Assembly (NCBI GenBank): GCA_964016985.1
Contig: OZ024828.1
Span: 29,889,629 to 29,953,628, forward strand
DNA: 64,000 nt
Source: Anodontia alba
Taxonomy: Eukaryota > Mollusca > Bivalvia > Lucinida > Lucinidae
Direction: 5' to 3'
Made by a program: the position numbers and the translations under genes. A model generated the notes under the pieces. It had not been told where the DNA came from and ran no database searches. It saw only the letters and a list, made by a program, of their open reading frames with translations. Positions 55,199-64,000 of the stretch are shown here, one piece after another. Numbering within the stretch: position 1 is the stretch's first letter; every line of letters starts with the position of its first letter.

Positions 55199-55441
55199 TA
55201 GCTCCAGGTAAGATGCATTTTCTACCGAAAAAAACAACAACAACAAAAACCCTGATATTTCTTTCTTATTTCTCTACAAAAACATATATTGTGGGTACTC
55301 ATTAGAAGCGCCTCGTCGAGGCGCTTCTAAAGAGTACCACAACATATGTTGACGTGGCGCTTCCAATGAGTACCCACAACATATGTTTTCATGGAGAAAT
55401 AACAAAACTATCATGCGGATACCTCCTTTTACCTGGAGCTA
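55199..55441. mobile_element. PAL-1b MITE
   Basis: Inverted ends TAGCTCCAGGTAA and TTACCTGGAGCTA (different from PAL-1). The centre is a PAL-1-like palindrome with arms TGGGTACTCATTAGAAGCGC and its complement, plus an extra arm ACGTGGCGCTTCC. Outer arms: TTATTTCTCTACAAAAACAT / ATATGTTTTCATGGAGAAAT. Confidence 0.85.
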
Positions 55442-55692
55442 TGATAATTTATTCATATGCTTATATGTTGCATTTAGTGAGTTTTATTTTAATCGTACAT
55501 GAAATAGCAATAGTAATAGTAATAATAGTAATGGTAATGTATGTGAAGTCGAACCTGTGTTAAGTAAGCACCTCGGGGAAAGCCAAAATGGGGTTGCTTA
55601 TGACAAGTGCTTGCTCAAAACGGGTGAACCGACACTTACTAGACTGTTTAAGGGATCTCTATATATGACTTTTTTAGTATACAGGTGGTTGC

Positions 55693-56480
55693 TTAAAGGG
55701 GAACGCAACCTTAAAAGGTATTGTGCTTTAAAGTAAAGAACTTTACAAACAACGAATTCTGACACAAATGTGACAAAATCGGTGGAAAATTAAGTAAGTT
55801 ATAGACAATTGAATATTTTAACATTGGTGGAATGGGCGAACCCATTTTGAATATTTAATGAGGTTTCATAAAAATTAAAAAAAAATTCGTTACATAAAGG
55901 TAGCTTTTTTCAAAAAGTTGGTTTATCTTGGGGGAAATGATTGCTTGTCACAAGAATTAAAAGATTATATAACATCTGTGGCAAAATTATTCTTAAAACC
56001 CTTTATAATTTGGTTTTGCATATTAAATTTGGGCTGTGTGACGTCACAAAGCCTACAATATGGCGGCATCGATGACAACCATTTTACATATATTCAAACC
56101 ATCATAACTTCCTTATTTCTGGGCCGATTTTGAAAACTCTTGCCTCAAATTAAGTGGCTTGTTAAGCACCTTACTCCAAGGTATACTTACGATCCATTAC
56201 GAAAACATGCCTATTCATATAGAAAATTGTACCTCCAAAAACAGAACATTTTCAGATAAAAGACTCAGATATTTTTCATATTTCTGCTCAAAACATAGAT
56301 TATGGGTACTCGTTAGAACCGCCTCGCCGAGGCAGTTCTAACGAGTACCCACAATCTATGTTTTTGAGCAGAAATAAGAAAATAATGTATACCCCTGTAA
56401 ACCCCAGTTTTACTATATAAAAGTGGGGTTTAAGGGGGTCAAAATTATATAGGTATGTTTTCGTGATGGTTCCCCTTTAA
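55693..56480. mobile_element. TTAA element, split by PAL-1 copy 6
   Basis: TTAAAGGGGAACGCAACC at left; GTTCCCCTTTAA at right, so TTAA plus inverted AGGGGAAC/GTTCCCCT. Without the 274-bp PAL-1 it is about 515 bp. The interior has TGACGTCA (56037-56044) and ATGGCGGCAT. No transposase. Confidence 0.75.
56195..56468 (+). mobile_element. PAL-1 MITE, copy 6
   Basis: CATTACGAAAACATGCC..ATAGGTATGTTTTCGTGATG. Palindrome about 56286-56372, centre CGCCG, with one arm base changed (GAGGCAGTTCTAACG). Minor hairpin at 56399-56432. Confidence 0.92.
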
Positions 56481-56554
56481 TACAAGTAGTGTTGAAGATA
56501 CGTTTAACTGTATTTGTTATAATATATGTATATGCGTCTCAGTCCCTGTCTGTC

Positions 56555-56562
56555 TGTCAGTC

Positions 56563-56595
<33 letters not shown>

Positions 56596-56705
56596 GCCTT
56601 GTAGTAGTAGTAGTAATAGTAGTAGTAGAAGTTGTTGTTTGTGTTTCTGTATGAGTAGTAGTCGTGGTAGTAAGAGTAGTAATAGTAGTTGTTGCTGCTG
56701 TAAAA
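56555..56705. repeat. (CTGT)n, (CT)n and (TAG)n microsatellites
   Basis: CTGTCTGTC runs, (TC)n at 56579-56596, then imperfect (TAG/TTG)n to 56700. Confidence 0.95.
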
Positions 56706-56899
56706 ATAATAGATAAATATTCTGCGGCGTCTGATCTTGATCTACGCTGGTGGAAAAAAAATTAATTTCATGCGACATACGCAAAAAAATCAGTCTGTTT
56801 AGGCTGTAATTGTCGAGACAGTTTGAATGGAGCGGGAAACCGAACCAACGAACTTTTACAGCGTAAACTACATATAGCAAGCACTAGTGAGAAAGCAAA

Positions 56900-57120
56900 A
56901 CAGTGGTTGCTCAAGGGGACTCGATAAACTTTCAGGGGAGGCAACTGCCGAAATTTGCTCCCTTCTTAATAAGGGGTCTGCTCTAAAAAAGAAAGAATTT
57001 GCTCCCTGTGGGAGCAAATTCTTTCCTTTTAGAGCAGACTCCTTTATCAGAAGGGAATTGGTGTACAATGAAGCAAACAGGAAAACACGAAAATTGTCTC
57101 CCTTGGCGGGAATGGGAGAA
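56900..57120. mobile_element. palindromic MITE (PAL-4)
   Basis: Centre 56971-57047: AGTCTGCTCTAAAA-type arm GGGGTCTGCTCTAAAA, GAAAGAATTTGCTCCC, then the exact inverse GGGAGCAAATTCTTTC and TTTTAGAGCAGACTCC. Relatives without the full palindrome: 49325-49400 and 61150-61205. Both-strand ORFs of 111 and 154 aa arise from the palindrome. Confidence 0.7.
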
Positions 57121-57645
57121 AATACACCAATATATGTATTATCCAGTCCCATTAAAAAAAAACTAGCTTTACAAACTGTTTCTAAGATGCAGTTTGATGC
57201 ACATTTTTCCAATCCGCCATAATATGCAGGGTCTGTGCCTGTTGTGGTTTTATACCCCGGGAACCCCCCACCACCATCCCCACCACCAGCCCCACCCCAC
57301 CCATTTGCGCTAAAGACTAAACTGAGGAACAACAGTCCTCTGCGTTTTCACACATCAACAAGAACAAAGTGACGCCTGACTCAAATTTTAGAATGTATGC
57401 GGGAAGGTATCCTAATATTTGGATAACTGCGATATGTAATGCATCCGCGAAGGAATCAGACATTTACCGTATTCAACCTAAGTACTGCACATATAGTAAG
57501 GTAAATGTAATTTCCGAGTCTTCAGATTATCGCCACTATGCATTTTTTCAGTCTTCCATAATATCACATGCTGTTGGTACTTATTAGAATAGCCTAGACT
57601 GGGCAAGTAATTCTATAATAAGTTTCTACATAATATGCTTTTATT
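57121..57645. other. no gene seen
   Basis: C-rich tract at 57265-57303. No exon recognised. Confidence 0.4.
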
Positions 57646-57647
57646 TA

Positions 57648-58137
57648 AGGTTGATACCAGGGATACATTATATGTAACGAAAATTACAGGAGCTTCACTT
57701 TTGTTTCAAACTGATGTTCCCAGACTGTTGTTTTGATAATAATATTGTCCGTGAAATTATTTAGAATAAGTGTTCTGATACTCTAAGTTTCACAAAATAA
57801 TTTATGCTCTCACTGAAGTTCTGAAGACACACATTGTGAAAGAAAAAATTACATACCTATCATAAAAATACTTAAAACTACAAAAAACATTTAAAGTATT
57901 TAGATTATAATCACTATTTAATTTATAACATTATTACGTCCCTCGACCTAACTTGGCTACGTAGCCTAGTTAGAAAACTACGTACTAAGATATAATATTT
58001 TCTCCTATAATACTCTATTGCACAGTCCTCAGAAGCATTTTATAGCAAACAAGGGGCAGCTTAATTTCGTTTGGAAATAGTATTTTCAGACAACAAAAAG
58101 TAAGGTTATATCAAAATTAGCTCCGACATCAATCTTT
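57648..58137 (-). mobile_element. TIR element T1, copy 2, uninterrupted
   Basis: Starts TTAAGGTTGATACC and ends GACATCAATCTTTT. Inverted relative to 49424-51640 along its whole length. Reading across the region 57700-57760 shows GTTCCCAGACTGTTGTTTTGATAATAATATTG-type sequence (in pieces: CCCAGACTGTTGTTTTG, ATAATAATATTG), the empty site for both insertions of copy 1. Confidence 0.85.
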
Positions 58138-58148
58138 TAGAAATAAGA

Positions 58149-58171
58149 AAAAAAAAAAAAAAAAAAAAAAA
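58149..58171. repeat. poly-A tract
   Basis: About 22 As next to T1 copy 2. Confidence 0.9.
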
Positions 58172-58190
58172 GTCGCAAACAGTACATATC

Positions 58191-58391
58191 TTTAAGCGCT
58201 AAAGCAAAATTGTAGCAGACGACATTCTAGTTTTATTTAAAATTACTTTTTTTTCAGAGAAAAAAAAAGGCATAGCATTTCATATGACTCGTCTGCTAGC
58301 AGAAGATTCATATGAATAGTCGAGCATTTTTTTTTCTCTGAAACAAAAATCAAATCATGTCGTCTGCTACTGTTGTGATTAGCACTTCAAG
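58191..58391. mobile_element. PAL-2-like MITE
   Basis: TTTAAGCGCTAAAGC with GTAGCAGACGACATT at left; ATGTCGTCTGCTACTG and GATTAGCACTTCAA at right. Centre GACTCGTCTGCTAGCAGAAG flanked by CATTTCATATGA / TCATATGAATAG arms and TCAGAGAAAAAAAA / TTTTTTTTCTCTGA. Confidence 0.7.
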
Positions 58392-58758
58392 GGGTAAATT
58401 TTCCCTTTTCGCCGAGACTTTATTAAAAGGACATTTTACTGTTATGCTGAAACGGCAGACATTTCACTGCAATGTTAAAAACAATACCACACAGAGCGCT
58501 TATTGAGTTGAACTCGGTATGTAATGCACGTGTCATAGGTTTTTATTAGTTATTTCGTTATGACACGATCACATCGATAAGAGTCAAGACATCCTGACTA
58601 CAGGGATGATTCCTGGAAGATATCGATAAAGTTTATTTTTGTTTCACCGCGGGAAAATGTGATTTCGAGGCATATTCGAACAGGGTAATCCGGGTAGGTC
58701 TGCGCATCGGCAAAGCCCGATTAGATCCTCCGATGTCCGCTTACAGGCTAATGGGTAC

Positions 58759-59037
58759 CATTACGAAAACACGCCTATTCAAATACACTGTAAATTTTAC
58801 CACCAAAAAATGACAATTTTTCAGATAAAAAATTCTGATATTTTTCATTTTCTGCTCAAAACATAGATTGTTGGTACTCGTTAGAACCGCCTCATCGAGG
58901 CGGTTCTAACGAGTACCCACAATATATGGTTTTGAGCAGTAATAAGAAAAATAATGTATACCCCTGTAAACCTCAGTTTTACTATATAAATGTGGGGTTT
59001 AAGAGGGTCTAAATTATATAGGCGTGTTTTCGGGATG
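58759..59037 (+). mobile_element. PAL-1 MITE, copy 7
   Basis: CATTACGAAAACACGCC..ATAGGCGTGTTTTCGGGATG. Palindrome about 58851-58941, centre CATCG. Confidence 0.92.
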
Positions 59038-59154
59038 TGTCGATTCTATCAATAAAGGCCAAAAGCCTGGATGAGGCAGTGTGGCTGATTATGTGGTCAG
59101 TCTGGAATCAAGCTGTGTTACATGTGTACTGTGCAAAGAGAATTTGTGCAGTTA

Positions 59155-59395
59155 AGACTACTGAACCAGGACACGCATTTCCTACAAATTGCATGTGCGC
59201 CCAGCATAGACCCATATTAGCCTGCGCATTTGCGCAGTCTGATCAGAGTCTTCGCACGGATGGTAGCTAAGTATCCGAAGTATCTTCAGGCGGACAGCGA
59301 AGACTCTGATTAGCCTGCGCATCTGCGCAGGCTTATCAGAGACTTCGCTGGGCGCACATGCAATCTTGTAGGGAATGCTGTGTTCAGGTTCATTA
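59155..59395. mobile_element. PAL-5 MITE, best copy
   Basis: Long inverted arms: TGAACCAGGACACGCATTTC, CATGTGCGCCCAGC at left; GCTGGGCGCACATG, AATGCTGTGTTCAGGTTCA at right. Repeated TTAGCCTGCGCATTTGCGC and TTAGCCTGCGCATCTGCG blocks inside. Relatives: 19745, 53935, 61782, 62640. Confidence 0.8.
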
Positions 59396-59885
59396 TTATC
59401 ATGGTCGAAGACATCATTTTCGCTCGACATGGCCAATTTTAGCGACGACAGCGAAAACGCGTCTTGCCTCGTAAAACGACTTACACCCCCCACCCCCCAC
59501 ACACACGGGAGGGGATGGGGGTAACTAATCTCTGATCAGCCTGGACGTCCCCACAACCTGTTCCTCACATAACATCAATTATTTCTGGCGGGACTGCTGT
59601 GTTCGTATATACGAAAATCAAAGGACCTAAGCAGACTGCACTGATGCGCGATATAATAGTATTTTTTGATAACTGGTAAAAAGTAATTTTAGCTTATCGC
59701 ACATCGTTTTAAGATAGATCAATTTGATAAAATGCTCAGAATGATTTAGATATTCCAAATTCTGAAACACTTGATGAAAATCAAGAAACTTATAAATTGA
59801 TAGGACTTAATGACATTCTTTCTGTAAAGTACACAGAGTCAGTTTCATAAAATAGGTATTATTGATATAGAGCAATATTCACACA
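59396..59885. other. no gene seen
   Basis: C-rich piece at 59486-59500; otherwise AT-rich. Confidence 0.4.
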
Positions 59886-59886
59886 A

Positions 59887-60131
<245 letters not shown>

Positions 60132-60445
60132 AATAATAAATAAATAAATAAAGAAAGTTATAAATAAAATTTAGACTGACAGATATGTCACATACAGTAA
60201 ACGAACATGACGAGGAATTACAAAGTAAATTACTACTACTACTTAATAATAAATAAAGAACTAAAATGTACACGGCTACTTAATGAATGAATGAATGAAT
60301 GAATGAGTAATCTTAACAGTAAAAAAAAAAAACAACAAAAAACATTACTAAAATCACAGTACAAAAATGAAGAAAAATGTGATTTCCAAACAATGCTCCA
60401 TGAAGTTACACAGTTATAAAAGCTGATCTGGGGCATACAATAATT

Positions 60446-60716
60446 CATTACGAAAACACGCCTATTCAAATATACTGAAAATTTCACTATAAAAACTGAA
60501 AGTTTTCAGATAAAAATTCTGATATTTTTCATATTTCTGCTCAAAACATAGATTGTGGGTACTCGTTAGAACCGCCTCGTCGAGGCGGTTCTAACGAATA
60601 ACCATAATCTATGTTTTTGAGCAGAAATAAGAAAAATGATTTATACCCCTGTAAACCCCAGTTTTACTATATAAAAATGGGGTTTAAGGGGGGTCAAAAG
60701 GTATGTTTTCGTGATG
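60446..60716 (+). mobile_element. PAL-1 MITE, copy 8
   Basis: CATTACGAAAACACGCC..AGGTATGTTTTCGTGATG. Palindrome about 60535-60622, centre CGTCG. Minor hairpin AAACCCCAGTTTTA / TAAAAATGGGGTTT. A short (GAAT)n run precedes it at 60283-60306. Confidence 0.92.
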
Positions 60717-61306
60717 GCATACACCGACAACATTTCCACAAATCATGGTTTTGATACTCCAGTCCATCATGGAAAGAAAGTGTTTAAAAATCAATCAGAG
60801 AGAATATTTACACAAAAAATGACAAGAGCAAGATAATGAATAGCTGCTAATTTCATTACAAAATGGACAAAAACCTATATCAAGATAAGTAGAAGATAAT
60901 TTACATTTTTCTATATAGGATATTATCACCTATACAAATGCTTATGATTGATAAAAAGGTGATATTACCTGTTACCTTCGCTTATAATATATACGTAGTT
61001 TAGAAAGATATATAACACAATGCTCTGGAAAACAGTGAGTTTAGAAAATATCTTAAGGAGATTAAAATTACTTGGTAGATTTTCTACCATTTTTTGCAAG
61101 CGTAGCAACTTTTGGGAATGCACAGTTTACATTTCTACAACCAATCGAAAAAGGGGTATATTCTAAAGGGAAATACTATGCTACAAGGGGAGAAAAAGTA
61201 GACCACTTTTTAAAAGGATGATAAAACGCTTTAACAGACTTGGCACCCTGAAAGTGTTGCCTTAAGTACGCCTCGTATATCAGACAAAATAACAGATAAT
61301 ATGGAG

Positions 61307-61310
<4 letters not shown>
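60717..61310. other. no gene seen
   Basis: AT-rich. A PAL-4-like piece lies at about 61148-61205 (AAAGGGGTATATTCTAAAGG). Confidence 0.4.

Positions 61311-61365
<55 letters not shown>
61311..61365. repeat. (GA)n microsatellite
   Basis: Perfect AG dinucleotides over about 52 bp. Confidence 0.97.
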
Positions 61366-61366
<1 letters not shown>

Positions 61367-61396
61367 AAAAGGGAGATAAGTATATTGTAGCCAAGG

Positions 61397-61622
61397 TTTT
61401 ATATAGTAAAACTGGGGTTTACAGGGTATACATTATTTTTCTTATTCCTGCTCAAAAGCATAGATTGTGGGTACCCGTTAGAACCGCCAGGCGGTTCTAA
61501 CGTGTACCAACAATCTATGTTTTGATCAGAAATTTGAAAAATATCAGACTTTTTTTTCTGAAAACTTTCAGTTTTTGGTGGTGAAATTTTCAATATATTT
61601 GAATAGGCGTGTTTTCGTAATG
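61397..61622 (-). mobile_element. PAL-1 MITE, copy 9, left end lost
   Basis: Starts inside the minor hairpin (TTTTATATAGTAAAACTGG) and ends AATAGGCGTGTTTTCGTAATG. The palindrome centre is shortened to GCCAGGC. Confidence 0.88.
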
Positions 61623-61696
61623 AATTAGTGTATGGCCATATATCACATTTTTCTTCATTTTTGTACTGCTATTTTACTAATATTTTTCTACTGTTA

Positions 61697-61760
61697 AGAT
61701 TCATTCATTCATTCATTCATTCATTCATTCATTCATTCATTCATTCATTCATTCATTCTC
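61697..61760. repeat. (ATTC)n microsatellite
   Basis: About 15 tetranucleotide units. Confidence 0.97.
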
Positions 61761-61779
61761 TGTTTGTATATTTACAAAT

Positions 61780-61960
61780 GCCGAACAGCGAAGGCCCTGA
61801 TCAGACTGCGCAGTCTCATCCAGGCCTTCGCTGTTCGCATATGGCTTGCCGACACATATTCGAGCGATAAGGCTAACCATCATGTTGTTAGCGCCCAGGT
61901 AGACCTTGATCGGACCCGTGTACGCAGGCTGATCTGGATCTATACAAACCACATATGCCA
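61780..61960. mobile_element. PAL-5-group palindrome
   Basis: GCCGAACAGCGAAGGCC and its inverse GGCCTTCGCTGTTCGC flank CTGATCAGACTGCGCAG. ACGCAGGCTGATCTGGATC follows at about 61923. Confidence 0.6.
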
Positions 61961-62635
61961 TAAGAATATTTGAATAAACGTGAAAATGTTTAAAATCTGG
62001 CGCTGAAGTAGCAAAACTAGAAACCATAAAGTTTCTTATCATACGAAGTACAAAACCTGATTAAACAGAAACAACAAAATGACATTAATGGTATATGCCT
62101 CAACGTGAGAAGACGTACTTTCTGACAATTTATTCCCATTTCGTCTATTTCCGCTTCGTCCACTATTTTGACAATTTTTTCCCATTTCGTTTATTCACCT
62201 TCCCATTTCGTCTATCTGGGATATTTTGACATCTATGCATCCTGCTCTAGATAACAATGGTGTAAACCTATATCACATATTTTGTATGGAAAACATGACA
62301 ATCAGGCAAATCAACCAGTATAGACCCAGATAAAACTGTAGGAAGAAGGTCTGGTTCTACCCTGTTGGTGTGTCTGTTTTCCTTGTTATCCATCGTCATC
62401 TGTTTGGGATAGTATGGAAAGCATAGCAATCAGGCAATTCAACCGGTGTAACATGAGAATGTATCAGTATTAATAATATAAAGTACATCTGTGGTCAGTT
62501 TTGGTCCAGATCTTGATCTTTATAAAGAAAAATAAAATAGTAGACGAAATGGGAATTATCTTCAGACATGGAGTAGACGAAATCGGAATTAAAACAGTAG
62601 ACAAAATGGGAATAGACGAAATGGGAAGTTACCTT
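61961..62635. other. no gene seen; repeated CCCATTTCGTCTA phrase
   Basis: CCCATTTCGTCTATTTC, CCCATTTCGTTTATTC and CCCATTTCGTCTATCTG occur at 62139-62218, and their complements (TAGACGAAATGGGAA, TAGACAAAATGGGAA, TAGACGAAATGGGAA) at 62542-62630. This makes an inverted pair about 400 bp apart, possibly the ends of another element. Confidence 0.5.
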
Positions 62636-62639
62636 TCTG

Positions 62640-62820
62640 ATATGTGCGCTCGACAAAAACTCAAATCAGTCGGTGCGTTGCGAAGTCTGATCAGTCATCT
62701 TTGTTCGCATGGAGAAACTTTGCATCCTTAGCTATCCATAGTATACCCAGTAAAGATTCAGATCAGACTGCGCGAATGCGCAGGCTGATCTGAATTTCGC
62801 TGGGCGCACATGCCCGGAGG
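62640..62820. mobile_element. PAL-5-group element
   Basis: ATGTGCGCTCGACAAAAAC at left, GCTGGGCGCACATGCCC at right. GTCTGATCAGTCATC and CAGATCAGACTGCGCGAATG / GCGCAGGCTGATCTGAAT inside. Confidence 0.6.
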
Positions 62821-63240
62821 TTTTCAGACGTCGTGGTTCGTTTGTAAATGGCATTAGTATATTCAATTGCAATGTAAAGTATATCCAATTGCAAAGTAAA
62901 GTGTTCTGTAATATTCCTGTCTATTTTTGGTGTCTTTAGGTGTATATACGAACGGACATTTTAGCGTGGGGGAGGGGGGTCGGGGGGGGGGGGGAGTGGC
63001 GTAACTAATGTTGGTAGAACTTGTGGCCCGACCCCATTGCATGATGTAACGATGCAATAAATACATGTATGTTTATACTATATACTAGGACATCTTACTG
63101 CAAGTTTCTCCAGTTTTATTTATTTATTTATTTATTTATTAAAGAGGACAGCACATTTAGCTAAATTAGCTAGTCTAACACATGTCCCTCTACACCTATA
63201 TACATGTACAAAGAGTTCAACAATTTGTATAACATAAACT
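62821..63240. other. no gene seen
   Basis: A G-rich tract at 62967-62995 could form a G-quadruplex. (TTTA)n at 63115-63140. Confidence 0.45.
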
Positions 63241-63243
63241 AAC

Positions 63244-63522
63244 CATCACGAAAACACGCCAATGTAAGTTTGACCCCCTTAAACCCCACTTTTATATAGT
63301 AAAACTGGGGTTTACAGGGGTATACATTATTTTTCTTATTTCTGCTCAAAAACATAGATTGTGGGTACTCGTTAGAACCGCCTCGCTGAGGCGGTTCTAA
63401 CGAGTATTCACAATCTATGTTTTGAGCAAAAATATGAAAAATATCAGAGTTTTTTATCTGAAAATTTTCAGTTTTTGGAGGTGAAATTTTCTATATATTT
63501 GAATAGGCATGTTTTCGTAATG
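63244..63522 (-). mobile_element. PAL-1 MITE, copy 10
   Basis: CATCACGAAAACACGCC..AATAGGCATGTTTTCGTAATG. Palindrome about 63349-63426, centre CGCTG. Minor hairpin AAACCCCACTTTTA / TAAAACTGGGGTTT. Confidence 0.92.
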
Positions 63523-64000
63523 ATAAAAGGACAGATTAATAAATAAATAATAAATAAAAAAATAAAGATGACAAAAATAAAATTAAACCAATTAAAACGT
63601 TTAGGAAAAGGGCATATATAACAGTTACATGCAACAGTTAAAATTTTCGTTAAAAATACACTTTGTATCGAGATACATAGCATAAATTTATTAAATAATA
63701 GAGAAATTAAGATCAATATATACTAAACACTCTTAGACGTGTCGTTTAAAACATTGAGAAAAAGATAATTTTCTAACAGATTCTGGCAATTGGTTAAAAA
63801 AATTAATTCTTTTCGAGTATATACGGTAAATATTAATTGTCAAATCTGATTTTTGCTGTCTTTAACTGGAGGTGTCATTGCGGTTATAGTCGACCCGACG
63901 ATAAGATCAAACTATGCGATTTCTTGGCAAGAAAAACTAACGTATATACTCTAAGAAACCGGATAAAAAAAGGACCGTGCAAACAGTGTAGACCCAGATC
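63523..64000. other. no gene seen; window ends in a MITE arm
   Basis: AT-rich. The last bases (GTGCAAACAGTGTAGACCC...) match the arm at 1773, so an element of that family is probably cut by the window edge. Confidence 0.45.

Noticed and set aside
56868..57332. 154-aa minus and 111-aa plus ORFs
   Set aside because: Both pass through the PAL-4 palindrome, which yields similar open frames on each strand; no independent coding evidence.

Overview
The window is animal nuclear DNA, most likely from a bivalve mollusc. It is AT-rich with long homopolymers and has no bacterial-style gene packing. Possible exons are short and bounded by GT/AG signals. Most of it is layered mobile elements: tRNA-derived SINEs, palindromic MITEs, a mariner transposon, and many elements built from tandem 115-190 bp monomers, like the 'pearl' element of oysters and DINE-1 of flies. 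The bivalve assignment rests on this repeat style from memory, not on a database match.

Layout. 0-13 kb: a weakly supported plus-strand gene (possible exons at 1253, 4033, 10896 and 12501) broken up by tandem-repeat elements, including a 191-bp array (4628-7630) invaded by a 1.8-kb element and a chimeric element at 7674-8858. 13-26 kb: more elements of the same kind, a good SINE (20692) and a purine/pyrimidine-skewed ORF region (21733). 26-44 kb: further tandem-repeat elements in both orientations, two SINEs with clean target duplications, two hAT-type MITEs with target duplications, and one unrecognised possible exon (33346). 44-48 kb: a hAT-like element nested in a TTAA palindromic MITE, and a convincing minus-strand first coding exon (47438-47552) with CCAAT boxes upstream. 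48-64 kb: a dense cluster of one palindromic MITE family (called PAL-1 here) plus a triple nest: a TIR element, with a pogo-type MITE and then a mariner inserted in it, and an inverted sister copy 8 kb away.

The only nearly complete protein-coding gene is the mariner transposase at 50250-51352 (minus). It has all three catalytic Asp residues, but a C-rich expansion puts nine extra residues between the second and third Asp, and a frameshift lies near its C terminus.

Most interesting structures. (1) Several tandem-repeat element families have different sequences but one architecture: a terminal 5' hairpin after a T run, GTCCGTC-rich spacer, monomer array, subterminal inverted copy of the 5' end, a short 3' hairpin, then TCTTGTT. 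This fits Helentron-associated (HINE/DINE-1-like) elements whose hairpins change sequence but keep their shape. (2) PAL-1 occurs ten times, eight of them in the last 16 kb, each with an almost loopless palindrome of roughly 90-100 bp and a second small hairpin. Family names (HINE-A, PAL-1 and so on) are working labels, not database names.
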